Part shown: positions 49,693 to 62,677 of the stretch, piece after piece
How positions within the stretch are numbered: position 1 is the stretch's first letter
Layout: each line of letters opens with the position of its first letter
From: Gymnorhina tibicen
Taxonomy: Eukaryota; Chordata; Aves; Passeriformes; Artamidae
Assembly: GCA_013399875.1 (NCBI GenBank)
Contig: VXAZ01002367.1
Span: 744,001 to 808,000 of the forward strand
Reading direction: 5' to 3'
DNA: 64,000 nt
Notes under the pieces: generated by a model
Seen by the model: the letters and a program-made list of their open reading frames with translations, nothing else
The model's database searches: none
What the model was told of the DNA's origin: nothing
Translations under genes and position numbers: made by a program

Positions 49693-49840
49693 ACACAGAA
49701 TCCCAGAATGGGTCAGCTGGAAGGGACCACAGCTGGTTGTCAGGTCCAACCTCTCTGCTCAAGCAGGGTTGTCCCAGAACACATGGCACAGGACTGCATC
49801 CAGACGGTTCTGGAATATCTTCAATGCAATTGCTCCATCC
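49693..49840 (-). mobile_element. CR1 LINE, truncated 3' end
   Basis: In + reading it begins CACAGAATCCCAGAATGGGT, then CTGGAAGGGACC, AGGTCCAACCTC, TGCTCAAGCAGGGT, AGGACTGCATCCAGACGG and GGAATATCTTCAA, the reverse complement of an avian CR1 3' tail. Only about 150 bases remain. The element points to the - strand and is inactive. Confidence 0.92.
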
Positions 49841-52461
49841 AGTCAGGGTCTACTGACTGCTCCAACGGCTCCCAGTGGGGTGCTGGGTTTGTCCCAGGAG
49901 CGGCTCTGTCCGATGGCAGATTCCTATTTGGAGAGATGGAGAAAATGTCCTGGCCACCACTCAGCCTCCCCAGCAGTGATGTTTTCCTTCTCATGGCTTT
50001 GAACTGGCAAACTCCTCTCTCCTCCGGCAAACTTTAATGTTTCACTGTATTGTATGGAAATGTTTGTGTTGCTCTATGAAACACTGAGGATTCTTTTATT
50101 TTCTTTTGTAAACGTAGACAAAACAACCCTGTTTTCCATGAGCTCATTCTACGAAACACGAGACATATTTCAAGTGTTTTTGCCCCAAGATTCAGACTGT
50201 AGCAGATGCTCGCTTGGAAAATTTAAGCCCCAATAGTTGAATTTTGGCAACAGCAACTGAAAAACCAGTGTCTTGTCACTGAAAACATCTGACAACCGTA
50301 ACCATTGAAAAGTGCAACATAAAATAAACGCAGGGAAATAATTTAGTGTGCAGGGTAGGCTATGCAGAGGAATGAATGGGGAAGGATATCTTCAGGCATG
50401 TGGTTTTCCCCTTGATTTTGGACTGTGTACAGTCTCCCACTGGCCATTGGGGCTGGGGACCACTGGGACAGCCCAGCTGCAACCAAGCCGTGCTCTTGTT
50501 ATTCAGGGAAGTGTTAGCAGATCTCACAATGACGCACAGCCCCGACCTTGGCTTGGCCAGCATCCCATGTGCTCCATCTCTGCTGGGGTAGCAGCCGCTC
50601 GCTTCTCCTCATCTTCCTTAAAAACATCATTTCCCACAAAACCAGCCAAGCTGCAGATATGGAGTTGTCCATGTGCAGAGGCTGAAGCAAGGGCAGGCTG
50701 GGCACTGGCAGAGGCTGACCCTAGCCAGGGGAGACCTTCTGGAGCGTGGTTTGACACCAACCTGCCTTATTTAAACACATCTAGGAGAGATGCTCAGACT
50801 TCCCAGGACCCTCTGGACCAGCACCAAGGCATCAAGGGAGACTGGCTGGACTTAATTTAAGTTTGGGGTTTTTTTCTATTACCCCAGCTTCACTGATGAC
50901 TTCCTTTGCTCATCTTTCTGTTTTCCTTTTCTCCCCTTTCCTCACTGGTAACAGCACAACCCCTTCCCAGGGCATGTCTGCCTGCCTGGGAAGACTTGAA
51001 TTTCCATTACTAATGTCTATCACGTGTTTGTCATGTCCAGTACACAATTCTCCCTTTGTATTCCCAAAGTGTTAAATTACATTTATTATACCGGACACTA
51101 AGAGAAAATTGCCTAAACAGTTGATGGATAATTGTGTTTCTTGCATTTTCCCATTTTTCCTCCTGTAGAAAAGATTTGTTTGGTGAAAGGACCTCTGCAT
51201 TTTTATCCAGCTTTCCTCCCACTGGGAGGGAGCTGTGCTCTCATTACCCATTCAGTTTTTATCTTTTATGGCAATGAATTTAGGGGGTTTTTGGCCATGA
51301 ACTCGTTTGTTCTGTCTTTGCCCTGATTAGCTCACATATTCTTTTCCTTCTCTTCCTGAAAGGACATCTTTTCCTACAAAAAAAATCATGCGTTTATCTT
51401 TAAGGCATTTGTTTGTAAACCACCAGCAGGCCTTTGTACTTAATCCAGAGGAAAAATCCCCAGGATCTCCAGGAGATGTTTGCAATCTGACCACAAAATG
51501 GGATCCTGTATGTGGCGGGTGTTAGGACCCTTCCATGGGTCAGACCAAAGCTTAGCCCTGCCTCATGTTTGGGACTATGGAGCAGATGCTGAGAGAAAAA
51601 GCGTAAGGACAAATCAAAAGGGTCCTGATACGACCCTCAGCATTGTTTTGATCCACAGCAATCGATGGCTTGGGGACTTCCCACACCAGAGGTTGCCTGT
51701 TGGTATTTAATGTCCATGTCTCTAATCCCAGTTAAACACTGTGTTTAGTAACATTTGTCTGTGTGGTGGCTCACAAAGCCTTCTGTAAGTGGCTTTTTTA
51801 TTTTCGTTAGCAAAATACTTTTGGGTTCCATAAAACGTTTCCCTTAAAAAAACAAACAGAACAAATCTTGGTAATCTATCAAATTTAGGGCTGTAAAAAT
51901 CACAGCCATTCCCAAGCCAACCCCATTGTCTTGGGCTCAGCTCAGACTCTGCGACAGTTTTGCTGCAGGGATCTCTGGGGGAACCATGCATGCCCCAAAA
52001 TTGTGACTTCTCCATGCAGGAGTGATTCTACATGTGCAAAACCTCCGTGGGGTGCAGTCACTTCCACAGCCCTTTGCTGGAATTTTTCCAAGAAAACTGA
52101 TTTTTCCAGGTGCTCTTTGTATTGCCCTGAGTTGAAGGCGCTGCTGCGTTTTGCAGTGCTGTGGGTGTTCCTTGAGTGACCGTGCTGCTCATGACCCTGC
52201 CCAGGGACTGCCCTGCTCAAGGGCCTGTCCATGTCACTGCACAGACCATCGCTGCATCCTGGTGCTCCCAACTTCTTGTGCTCGAGAGAGGGGGACAGCG
52301 TCTGCCCCTCTGCCCCTCCTGGTGTCTCCAGGGACATTCTTAGAGGGAGACAAACCCATTTTCTGGTGCATGCACACCCCAGGTTGCTCTTTATAGCATT
52401 ATTTTCTGGATTGGGATTAATTTCTCCTTGATGCATCAGGTGGTATTCCTCTCCCAAGCAA
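49841..52461. other. Non-coding stretch
   Basis: No gene recognised. 49.84-50.04 kb might continue diverged CR1 but cannot be aligned by eye. A frame of 170 codons at 50,348-50,860 on + has no family resemblance and overlaps frames on the other strand. Confidence 0.45.
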
Positions 52462-52527
52462 AATCATAGAATCGTTTAGGTTGGAAAAGACCCCTAAGAT
52501 TGAGTCCAACCATTAGTCTAACACTTC
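52462..52527 (-). mobile_element. CR1 LINE 3' tail fragment
   Basis: AATCATAGAATCGTTTAGG, TTGGAAAAGACCCCTAAGAT, then GAGTCCAACCATTAGTCTA: the extreme 3' end of an avian CR1 read from the opposite strand. It is about 65 bases long and less diverged than the other two fragments, hence probably younger or of another subfamily. Confidence 0.93.
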
Positions 52528-54875
52528 CTTCTGGTTTTTGCTCTTCCCCTTGCATCTTTTCTCTCCCTTCAAGCAGTTTAATTTCCAGGGCGAATTTCTG
52601 GAGTAGCTTCTCTACTGTTTTCATTTCTCGACTGATGACACTGGATATACCTGATCTTTACCACAGCCAAAATCTCTGTACATCTCTTCTACCTTCCCCT
52701 GTGGTTCTGCACACTTGGCACAACTTTTCTCACGGCTGTTGGTCTCCAAATGAGTGACTCCTTGGGACTGTCCCATAGCTGGAAGCCCAGCCCCAGCCTC
52801 AAAGGCTGTCCATGAACATCTGGGAATCAGGCAAGGAGCAGGATGTATTCCTGATGGGATTTGAAACTGCTCCGATGTCCTCTGCATCTGTCTGTCCATT
52901 CCCTGCTCAAACGCAGCATGGAGCCAAAAAACTCTGCTCTGAGCACTTGGGCAAGAGCCTCTTTTAGGAATTTGCCTGGGTGCCTTGGCAGTGGAGGTTG
53001 TTTTCCAACCCGAAGCAAGCCATCAGGGCAACAGATGATGTTTACTTCATGTGACATAATACTCAAGTCAAATATTATTTAGTAGCACTTGCTTTCATGT
53101 CCTGACAACTCTGAAAGTGCCTCTGTATGACAAAAAGCTGTCGAGCAACTTTCTGCAGCTTTGTCTTGTTTTGTGTGTGGAAAGAATATTTGTCTTTTCT
53201 TTGGCCAAATCAGACCGATCCCAGCAGAGCTACATCAGGTCAGACTGAAGCCATTTGCCTTCAGTTTTACTGGCATAAGTTTATCACGTCCCTCAAAAGA
53301 GACTGGAAAGGGCTCTGGTGAACTGGATTTAAGGTCTGCTAGAGCATTTGGTGAAGTGGGAGGGGTGGCAGGAAAAACCTCAGATTATGACCTAAAAAAC
53401 GTGTTAGTGCTTCCCAGCTGTGTTCAGATGTTTGGGCTGCAGTTCCTGCTCCTACTGACATCCTTCACTGGGCACCATTGCCCTTGTGCCAGGCCAGGAT
53501 TGCATAAATATCTGGTGTAGATGAGCACTGAGAGACACCATCATTTTCTTGCAGCAGTGGCTGGTTTATTAACCTCTGGTAAATTAAATTTCACAATGAA
53601 ACAACACATTTTAAGGATGTGACCTGGCATCTTGCAATATCACAAGTTGACTGAATTTATGGAGCCTTTTCTGCTAAAGGTTTGTGGATCCAAGAAACCA
53701 AACACCCTGGCAGTGTGGTAGCCGTGATGTAATGGATGTACTATTTAATTTTTATGGTGTGCTTAAACATATTTTATTGTCATGTTCACTGCAGCAAGCA
53801 AACACTGTCTGTCTTAATGAAGATGTTTCTCTGGAGATGGTATTTCAGGTGGCTGAGGCTGCCAGAGGGAAGTGTGTCTGTTCTTCTCCCACAACAGACT
53901 TTCTCAGTCAACAAGTTTCCCATGTACAAGGAGTAAATAAACAAAGATTTTGTTAAAATTTTTGTTGATAAGGGAAAATATTACTCCTAGCATGCCTTCT
54001 AGCAGCACCCAGAGGACCTGGCTGAGTTCAGGCTCTCTGCTCTGTGCCAAATGCTCTCCAAATCTGTGAGAAAGGCAGTCCCCCACTTGCTGTTTGATCT
54101 TTAGGAGAGGAGTCAGTGGATCTGAAATTATTTGGAGAGGTTGGTGTTTGCCCTGTATTTTGAGGCTGCAAGGGTAAAACACATCAAGGATAACTGGAGG
54201 GTACTGTGATTGAGGGTTGTGTTTAGGATGTTTACAGGCTGTGCTAAGTGTTGGAAAGTAAAGTTGTATTAGTCCTAATTTAGCAGTGAAGTGTTGATAA
54301 CTCCTGTCGGAAGAGCAAAGCTTTTCCCGTTCCCCACAACTGCCTGTGATGCTGCTGGGGGAAGTCCAAAATGCTGTCGATGGCTGAATGCCACAAAAAT
54401 GTCATGAATATTCATTGGTATTTTGACATGAATTTGCCTGTGATCACACCCTTTGTATCCACTTTTCACTGATACCCAATCCATCAGGTTTTACTGGCAG
54501 CAGCATGCAAGCACAGAAACCAGGATGTCTTTGCCATAAGTATTTGTAGAAATTGGGCTTTACTTTCCCATGCAGGGAAAAAGAGAAAAAAATAATCAGG
54601 AAATATTCAGCACATTGCTGAATAACACCTGCCAGGAAAATTGGACTCTTGAAGTTGACTTTGTGATGGCTTCTGGAGTGCCAAGTACAAAAAGAGCAAT
54701 AGCCACCAAGTAACAGTTCAGTCTTTGCCAAGCAGCATCCCTGTGCTTGTTAGGGTGGGGCGTCTCTGTGTTTTAATTGCCCACATAAAGCTTTCCCTTG
54801 GACACTTTAAGTACAACCCTCTGTGCAACTTCTCAGAATCCAAAACATCCAGGAGCGTTGCATATGTGCAAGCAG
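52528..54875. other. Non-coding stretch
   Basis: No gene or repeat assigned. 53.53-53.66 kb and 53.94-53.98 kb are AT-rich. Frames are short and unrecognised. Confidence 0.5.
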
Positions 54876-54879
54876 TAAA

Positions 54880-55170
54880 TCAGTTTTAAAGTTGCAAAGA
54901 AATACGTGCGTGCTCCGGAGTCTCATCAAGTCCTCTCTGTTTTCCTCGGTGGTGACTGTGTGTGGCAGTTCAGGAAAATAAACTCCAGGCCATTAAAGTA
55001 GCTTTTGCTAAGAATATTGGACTGATAGAACCTATTTTATTATAATAAAGTCACTCTTACAGCCGATACAGATCTGAAGTCGCTAATGCTGGAGTGTTTG
55101 GAAGAAAGATGTTTGGTCTGCTTTATGAGTTTTATTGTTTTAAGATGATTGATGTTGCAAAAGGCTTTAC
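54880..55170. promoter_or_regulatory. Candidate conserved regulatory element
   Basis: Unique-looking sequence keeping CpGs in a CpG-poor setting (ATACGTGCGTGCTCCGG, CTCGGTGG, GCCGATAC, GTCGCTAATG) together with AT-rich words (CTATTTTATTATAATAAAG, GAGTTTTATTG, AAGATGATTGATG). It resembles vertebrate conserved non-coding DNA. No promoter features and no coding frame. Confidence 0.35.
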
Positions 55171-58100
55171 CAGACTGTCAGCAATAAATGGGGAAAGGAC
55201 ACAGCACATCCAGAATCATGGAGCTGGTAGCTCAGTCTGGGTCTCCTGACTTGCAGCTGGGTTCCTCCTCTGCTTGGCCACCCCAGTCTTCTCCAAAATC
55301 CTGGACTGTCCTCAAAGCTCTGCTGTGTCCCGGCTCAGCAGTGAGCCAAAAGCCTGCAGTAAGGAGAGGGATGTCTATCAGCAGCTCTGGTGGGCTCTGC
55401 TTTGAGAGCTTCGAAGCTTGAGGGATTTTCAAATGGAGTATTTTCAAACCCAGACAGTGTTCCAGGCTCCATTCAGGGTTTCAGCAGACACATCGTAGCC
55501 GATTCTACTTCACATTCAGACTGAGACAGGCGGTGCAGTTTAATCCAGAAAAGATGGAGACAGAAGTTCTTCAAAAAGGAGAGTTTATAGAGCTCCCTAC
55601 TGCCTTAATGCCAGGAGGGGCATTTTAAGGAGACAGAAGGTTGGGTATCTCTCCCTGCTCCTCCCTCCCATCCTCCACAGGGTGCAGATGTGTCCCCTCT
55701 GCTGTGCACACAGCAGGGCCAGTGCCTGGTGTGCCCATTCTCTGGGCCTGGTCTGCAGGGCCAGCCTTGGCACACAGACCCCAGTGACCAGCCAGCAATC
55801 AGGGGCACCTCTTGCTTTACTTCTTCCTGCTTGCTTTTACAGGGCAGCATTTTTCTGCCACTTTGGCAGCGAGACAAGCTTTGTCTGAACAGGCAGGAGG
55901 CAGCCTTTGTTGGCAGCTCCCTGTCTCCTTTCTCATTTCCCCTGGTGCTTTGGCTCTTTCTCCCTTCTCTGTTTATTCCCTCAGGAGCTCAGACACCAGC
56001 AGAGCTGTTGAGACTCCAGCAAGCATGCAGCAGTCACAAACATGCCATTACATTTCTCTCTGCAGAGAGAGAAACAGAGCAGATGCTGCGTGCAGGGAGC
56101 TGCCCTGGGCATGGGGACATCCGTGCAGATGCAGAGTCAGCCAGACCTATGCTGGCACCAATTGACCCACAGCTCAAGTCATTTAGATGCCACCAACAGT
56201 GGAGAGCACTGCATCAGCCTCTCACAATGCCAGCCAGGACAGGTCAGGATGGTGGGATGAAGCTCAGGAACAAACTGCAGTCCTCTTCTCCACTGGAAAA
56301 CTGCAGGGCTACTGTGGGAGCAAATCTGCTCTGCAAGAGAGCATTTGTAAAGAGCCTGTAACTCCCTTGTTGTCTCTTTCTTCTTTTCCTGTCAGGAATT
56401 CAGATTTTAGATGCTGAAAGGAGAACATAGGGTCTGGATACTCACAGATTTGGCTAATTCAAGGAGGGTTTTGAATCCTCTCCCAGAATAACTGGAAACT
56501 GCAAGTGCAGTGGTGTATTGCTGCCTCTTTCCTGTCATAGCAGGAGATGAGGATGTTTGCTTCTTCACTACTCACCTGCAGCTCTTGAGGCAGTTCTTTG
56601 GCTGACACAAGATGCCCCAGGAGCAAGAACTCTTTGTTGGCTTATGCCAGTCCAGGAGCTGCCTGTCCCACCTTCTTCTGGAGCTTTTGATATATTTATT
56701 TTTCTCCTTTACTGGAAGGGGGATGCTCATGGGCTGAGCTCTGCCTTCAGAAACCTTCCTCTCCTACAAGCCTGGGATAAACAATAACAGCTAAAACCAT
56801 TCAGTTTTCCAAAAGGAGCTTTTTTGGCTTTGAAAGAGATTTTATGAGATTTTTCTTTGTGATGGTAGGAGACAGGATTCAGAGGTCTTTTCCAGTTCTT
56901 CATCCTTAAATCCAAAGATTGTAACTTAAGCATTAGTTTTACTCAGGGAGCCTGGTGTTCTGTGTTAAAAAGAAGCACAAAGTCAATACTGACCAGAGGC
57001 TTCTCACTTGGCATCAGCTGAGAGAGGAATGGGACTGATGTGACTGTAAGATACACCCCCTACAAGGGCTCCTGCCAGTGGCATGGACATCATGAGGCCA
57101 GCAGCCCTCGCAGAGCTCTTGGTGGGGCTCTTGGTGGCACCCCAGCAGGACAGATCTGAACCTCCCTCCCAGGCATGCAGGAGCCCACATCCAGCCCTGA
57201 TGGCTCTGCCATCCATCGATGCCTCACAGGGCTGACTTTGACCCTCAGCTTTACCTGCTGGAGCTGTCGGCTTGCCTGGCTCAGGGACCTCTGTGCTCCT
57301 CCACAGGGAACATTTGTTATGGGGCTGAGTCAATGTCCCACCCCACAAAATGCAGGATGAGTGGTGGCAGGGAGGGCCAGCTCCCCTCCCCTGTGCCCTT
57401 CCCGAGCAAGGCTGAAAATGCACAGAGCTGCTTTCAGCACAGCCCAGCTCCTCGAGGCACAGCCAGCGGGGAGTTTGTCCTCTCCACAAACCACCTCCAA
57501 GCATTTCCTACGCTGGGTCTGGGCTGGAGGCTCGTTGCTTTGAAGAGCAGGACCACACAGACAGTCTGGCCATCTGAGGGACTCTGCTAATTGTCTGTGT
57601 CTGCCCGGCTGTCTGGCTACTGCTTGGCAGGAGGCACCCTTACACACGGAGCAAGGTGGGCTCAAGCACACAGCCCAGGCATCTGCAGGACATGGCAAGG
57701 GCAAGCGACTTGTGCTGTAAATTCCCCTATAAATAGCTGAGGAATTACCTTTCTCTTTCTCTCAGGAAGATGTGCTTAGCTAAACAGAGAGCAGCACCGA
57801 GGGGTTGCTTTGTTTGTTGACACAGTTGGTCTCCATGCAGTCCGCAGGCTCTGCCAGGTTGGAAACCCCAGCAATATTTTGGTGACATGGAGTTACTAAG
57901 CTACTGTCAAATCTCCCTGGGAGAGCGAGCAGAACACCTCCCTGAACTCAGCACTCTTGCTTAATTCGCCTCTTGTCATTTTTAGCCTGTTCTTCTTTTA
58001 TGGCAAGGTTGTGCAATGGCTTTATCTGGTCCTTCTTAACTTCAGAGACTGCTGGAATTAGGGTGCTCTTCTATTCCTCCTGGAGATGCTGAGCTGATAA

Positions 58101-61100
58101 TGTTCCTCCCTACAATGTCCATAGTGGAAGGTGGGACTAGGAGCTGGAGAAGCCTTTTATTTAGGAAACCCATCTCAGTCCAATCCAGCTCCCAACCTGG
58201 CTGTGGTCATCCCGCTGGCGGGGGCTTTGCGCAAGGCAGGAGAGCCGGGCTTGGCTAAGTGATTCTTTGTTTTTTCTCCTCTCCGTGCTTTGACTTGGAG
58301 CCTTGGCTCCAAAATGCCTGCAAAAATGCCTTGGGGTTAGAAAAGTCTGAAAATATGTTTGTTTCAAATATTTGGCCGGGCTTTTTCTAGGCAAGGTTCC
58401 CAGCACAGGTGTGAACTTTTTTGGGTGCCGGTTGTAATGCAAACAGTAAAGGAAGTGGTCCCAGATGCTCCCTGGATTACATAACGTTCCGGCTCACTTT
58501 GGGGTTTTTTTTGACTTGGGGCCTTTGGCAATGTTTGTTTTATTCCTTATTTATACATTTATTACTTAAAAACCGCTCTTCCTTCCCGCCCTGCCCCGGT
58601 CCCAAGATGGGGAGGCAGGAGAAGCCATGGTCCCTTGGTGGCTTCGTGCCCATGAGGGGACACCGCATGGGGCTCTCTCTCCCCAGAGCTTTTTGGCTGG
58701 GTCTGGCCTTTGAAGAACTACTCATTCAAAAGGGAAACATTTCTTTTCCAGCTCTGCAAAAAAGGTGATATTTCATTGAACTCCGATGCCAGCATTTTGC
58801 CTGAATCAGTGGCAGTGGTGGGTGTGTGGGGTGGATTTCTCCTTTAAAAACAGGGCAAAAGTGTACCTTGTTTGCTTTACCTTTTTTCCCTCTCCCCCTA
58901 GTTTGATAGAACAATTGAAAAACTTGTTGAAATATGACCTTGAAAGTCAGACAAGTTTTTTTTTGACGTGGAAGGGGCACGTGATGTTCCTGTCAAAACG
59001 GCTCAAGTAAAGGGACATGGCACTCCGAGTTAACTTCCTGTTTCTTTAGAAAACAGTAATTTAAAAAACCCCAATAGAATTTTGGTATCAGAGCAAATGG
59101 ACACAAACAAGCAGAAAATGAGAAGGTTTGTAATACTTAAATGATCAAGTCTGCTGGGATTGCTGCAGGTGAGGAAACCAAAGAGGGTGGAGGGTTTCAG
59201 GGGAGTTGTGATGCATTTGGAAAGTGCCTTTGCGGAATACAGACTGGTGATATAAGGATATTCAGGGTGCTCAGGGGAGCAGGAGCTCTTGCTTCATTAA
59301 TGTGAATATTTCCATTTTTAAATAAATAGTCTGGTGAGAGCAGCAAGGAGTCCCAGGTTTTCCCCTGGGGCACCATAATTAGTGCTGCCATCTCCATTTG
59401 CTCTGTTGCTCCCTCAGTTCACTCAGTAGTAGAAGCACCTGAGCAGACACCATGGCCCAAAGAAATTGGGAACCTTCTTTCCCCTGCAGCTCTACTTATC
59501 CAGGCACCACTTCAGTCAAGCCAAGGTCCCATGAGCAGCTTCACTGCCCGGAGGAAGATTTAACTGGTTCAGTAGAAGTGATCCCCAACCTTAGGGCAGG
59601 AATTAAGTCTGGGTACTCTCCTGGTGGGGGGCTTGGTTACATGAGGTTGTCATTTTTGCCACAGAAATTAAAGAAAACCAGCAAAGCCAATCAAGCTACC
59701 TAAAAAATTTTAAATGTGAGAGGATAAAATTCAAAAGCTCCATGTTATCTCAAAATGTCAATATGTATTTCTCCCTATTGTTGAACTGATGAGGTCTAAG
59801 GCAGGAGCCTGTGGGCAGAACTGTCCCTTTAAAAGAGTTGTATTAAAAAGGTAATTTTCCTGGCAAAATTTTCATCCTCATTTTGCCCCGATTCATTTAG
59901 TTCAATCTGAAAGACTGGAAGAAACCCCAACCTTCAAAACATCCCCATGTCCTCTGAGCCCCACACCTCTAGCTGTTGGCTTGTCTGCTTCTCTTGCTTT
60001 TCAGAAGAGCCCAGGTTTTTTTATGGCACTGCCCAAAGATACCATAGATATTTTGATTTGACAAGAAAAAAATTCTCAAATTTTAATAAAATAAATTAGA
60101 GTGGGCAGCTGGGCAACCCTTGGTGTATCATGGGCTCTGGTGTAAGGGGAAAAGTGAGTTAAAGTAGCAACAGCACCAGACCTTGCCCTGCAGACCAAAA
60201 CTCCTCCTGGCTGCTCCAGGACTCATGGGCTAGAGAGGGTATAGAGGGTNAAAGGAGATTTCCTGGAAAATCTCTAACGCAATCAACTCTCCAACACAAT
60301 GCAAGGCAGGGACTGCGGTGGGAACAACGCCCTTCGCTGGGGCAGCCGGGAGGAGAAATGCAATATAGCCGTGCTGTGGCAGTTCCCTCCGGCCTCACCC
60401 TGCTCTGCTGAGAAGAGCGTGCATGGCCCAGGGTCAGGTCCAGCGTGCTCCAGGCTCCTTTCAGCCCTCAAATGTGGTCTATGCTTTACTCTCTGCAGTG
60501 GTGTGTGGGGTCTGTCTGTGCTTTCCAGAGTCTTGCTTTGATCCACCCTCAAAGCTGCTGGGCATATCAGCCCATTTTACAGATCTCAGAAGCTGGGGCA
60601 GCACCGGAAAAAGTGGCTCAGGTGGGGAAAGCCAGGCCCCAGCTTTCACCCCCTCAGCTCACTGCCTTCTGCTGCTCTTTGGGGATAAGCCATAGGACTC
60701 TTTTCCTTCTCAAAATGTTTTGAGCTCTTATTTAAGGCTCCTTTGAAAAAGAACCAATTCTAGCTCTTAGCATCACTTCCTTGCTCAAGCGTGACCCAGA
60801 AGTTGTAAGTACTTGCATTCTCTATCTGTACTTCATTTCAACTTCAATGATAATTCCTGCTTTTAATTTAATGCTGATTGATCGTGAAACTGCGTGGAAG
60901 CCATATGGCACTATGTGCAAAGTTTTACACCATTCCCATTTTCCAGCAGTCATGTCAAATGATTTACGTAGCTTCAGACATGCTTAAGGGACAAAGAACG
61001 GCATTTGTTTTGATTATTTCATTAATGCTTTATTCAATCAAGAGAAATCACAATGAATGGGGAACAGACCAAATGTATACAAACAGGACTGCCCAAACTC

Positions 61101-61820
61101 ATGTGAGGGCCAGCAAGCAGGATGGAAGGAAGGGCACTTGTTAGGGCTTTACAGATCTACTTTCCAAAAAATAGATATTATCTTTGCCAACAAGGCCTAA
61201 GAAACTCTTACTGAAGGCAAAAGACAATTTGCTTTGGCTTGCTCATTTCTGAATGTTGTGGGCACAGCTGGTGGGAGCAATGGTTTGGGCAGGCTGGTGC
61301 CCCATGGGCTGGGGGACATGTGGGGATGGGGTGAGTGAGGAGGACCCCCCAGTTTCTGCCTCATCAACCTTCAGCCAGCTGAAACTCAGCCTTCCTGTGG
61401 CAGAGACCCAGAGCCTGTGGCATTGCATCAGATCGAGGTGCCAGGTGCACCTGGGCTCTGTCTGTGCCGCATCCCCCAGGTGCAGGGCTGCCCTGGGAGC
61501 TGCTGCCTGCCCCAGGCTGTGATCCCTGCTCGGCACAGAGCAGTGCTGCCAGCTGCCCGTGGCCTGAGCTGCGATTGCAATGCCTGCTTTTGCAATGCTG
61601 TATCCAAACCAGGCTGGAATCTCACAAAGGGCAGGGTGCATTTTGGCCAGCTGCACTCAAAATCAGGAATTCCAAGTTTCCTCAAAATCTGACAAAGGAG
61701 GGAGTCATCTCCTGCTGAACAGATGGAAATGACTACTCCCACAGCTATGGGCTGGGGGTGCAACCCAGCACCTCTGAAAGAAAACTTGTCTTGTTTTCTC
61801 TCTGCGCGCCTCTGAACGCA
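55171..61820. other. Gene-poor stretch
   Basis: No exon could be supported. 55.6-56.4 kb holds the longest right-hand frame (223 codons on +, 55,690-56,361), which has no start context, motif or splice support and overlaps other frames. 57.0-57.7 kb is GC-richer with chance frames on both strands. T-runs occur at about 58,505 and 58,957. A single undetermined base lies at 60,250. Confidence 0.5.
60250..60250. other. Single undetermined base
   Basis: One N in the sequence. It interrupts the short - strand frame spanning it and has no other consequence. Confidence 0.99.
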
Positions 61821-61824
61821 GAAG

Positions 61825-62470
61825 CCACAGGTGCTTAATATGCGTGGCCCAGATTATTCCTGTTCAAAGCATAAAATAAAATGTCAAAGAGGCAGCAAAT
61901 CATGACAGATACCAATATCCATTGTAATCTCATTCCTGGCAGTGTCTGGAGCATTTTGTCATAGCCAGGCATCTCAGAAGAGCAATTCATATTTAAAATA
62001 TTAGTTTCTTAAAGGTAAAATGTACATTCAAAACAAAAACCAGGATAAGGGGAGAAATCTGCGCTGGAAGCCTCATTCAGGCTGGAGTCAAGGTATATAA
62101 ATATGGTTTCAATACGAAGTTTGCAAGGATGTTTTAGGGGTATAGTGCTCAGTTCCTGTTTATTTCTAAAGCTGTTGATCAGTCACATCCTGCATGTGGC
62201 ATTTTCCTTTTTGGATAAACGCTGCTTGATTTAGTTCAATAAACAAAGATAATTTTCTTTATGAGGGAGATCCAGTAGGTAAAAAGGAGAATATATTCCT
62301 TTCTAATAACTGGAACAACAGTTATTTAGTCAGTTTAAAATCCACTAAACTTTAAATAACCCCCCTATCAGTTTCATGCTTTTTTCAATAAAACCCCATA
62401 CCTCTTTGCCAAGGATAATGATTAATCCAATAGTGAATTGGCAGCTGCTGGCATAAAGAGGGACAAGACA
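61825..62470. promoter_or_regulatory. AT-rich unique block, possible conserved element(s)
   Basis: About 650 bases of AT-rich, repeat-free sequence dense in factor-like words: TTAATATGCGTGG, ATCATGACAG, a SOX-like ATAAACAAAGATAA (62,240), CAGTTATTTAGTCAG (62,320) and ATGATTAATCC, an OTX/PITX-type TAATCC (62,429). The look is that of a developmental enhancer. Evidence is visual only. Confidence 0.3.
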
Positions 62471-62622
62471 ATTACATGAGTAGTAAAAGTGCTCCAATCT
62501 GCTATAGATATTAGAAGTATCTCCTGCCACACTGGGAAATTAATAGTTACTGACTGTTTTGCCCTGAGGAGTGTTTTTCTCAATGACACTGAATTTCTAA
62601 CCAATATCAAATATAAAATGGC

Positions 62623-62677
62623 ACATATATATACATATATATATACATACACACACACATATATAGATAGATAGATT
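62623..62677. repeat. Compound (TA)n-(CA)n-(GATA)n microsatellite
   Basis: ATATATACATATATATATAC is followed by CATACACACACACA, then TATATAGATAGATAGATTA. A compound dinucleotide and tetranucleotide repeat, likely polymorphic. Confidence 0.95.

Noticed and set aside
55690..56361. 223-codon + strand frame
   Set aside because: No domain, signal or splice support. Other frames of similar length overlap it. It fits chance in a GC-moderate stretch.
56560..56585. GCAG|GTGAGTAG donor-like word on the - strand
   Set aside because: No supporting exon upstream on the - strand.
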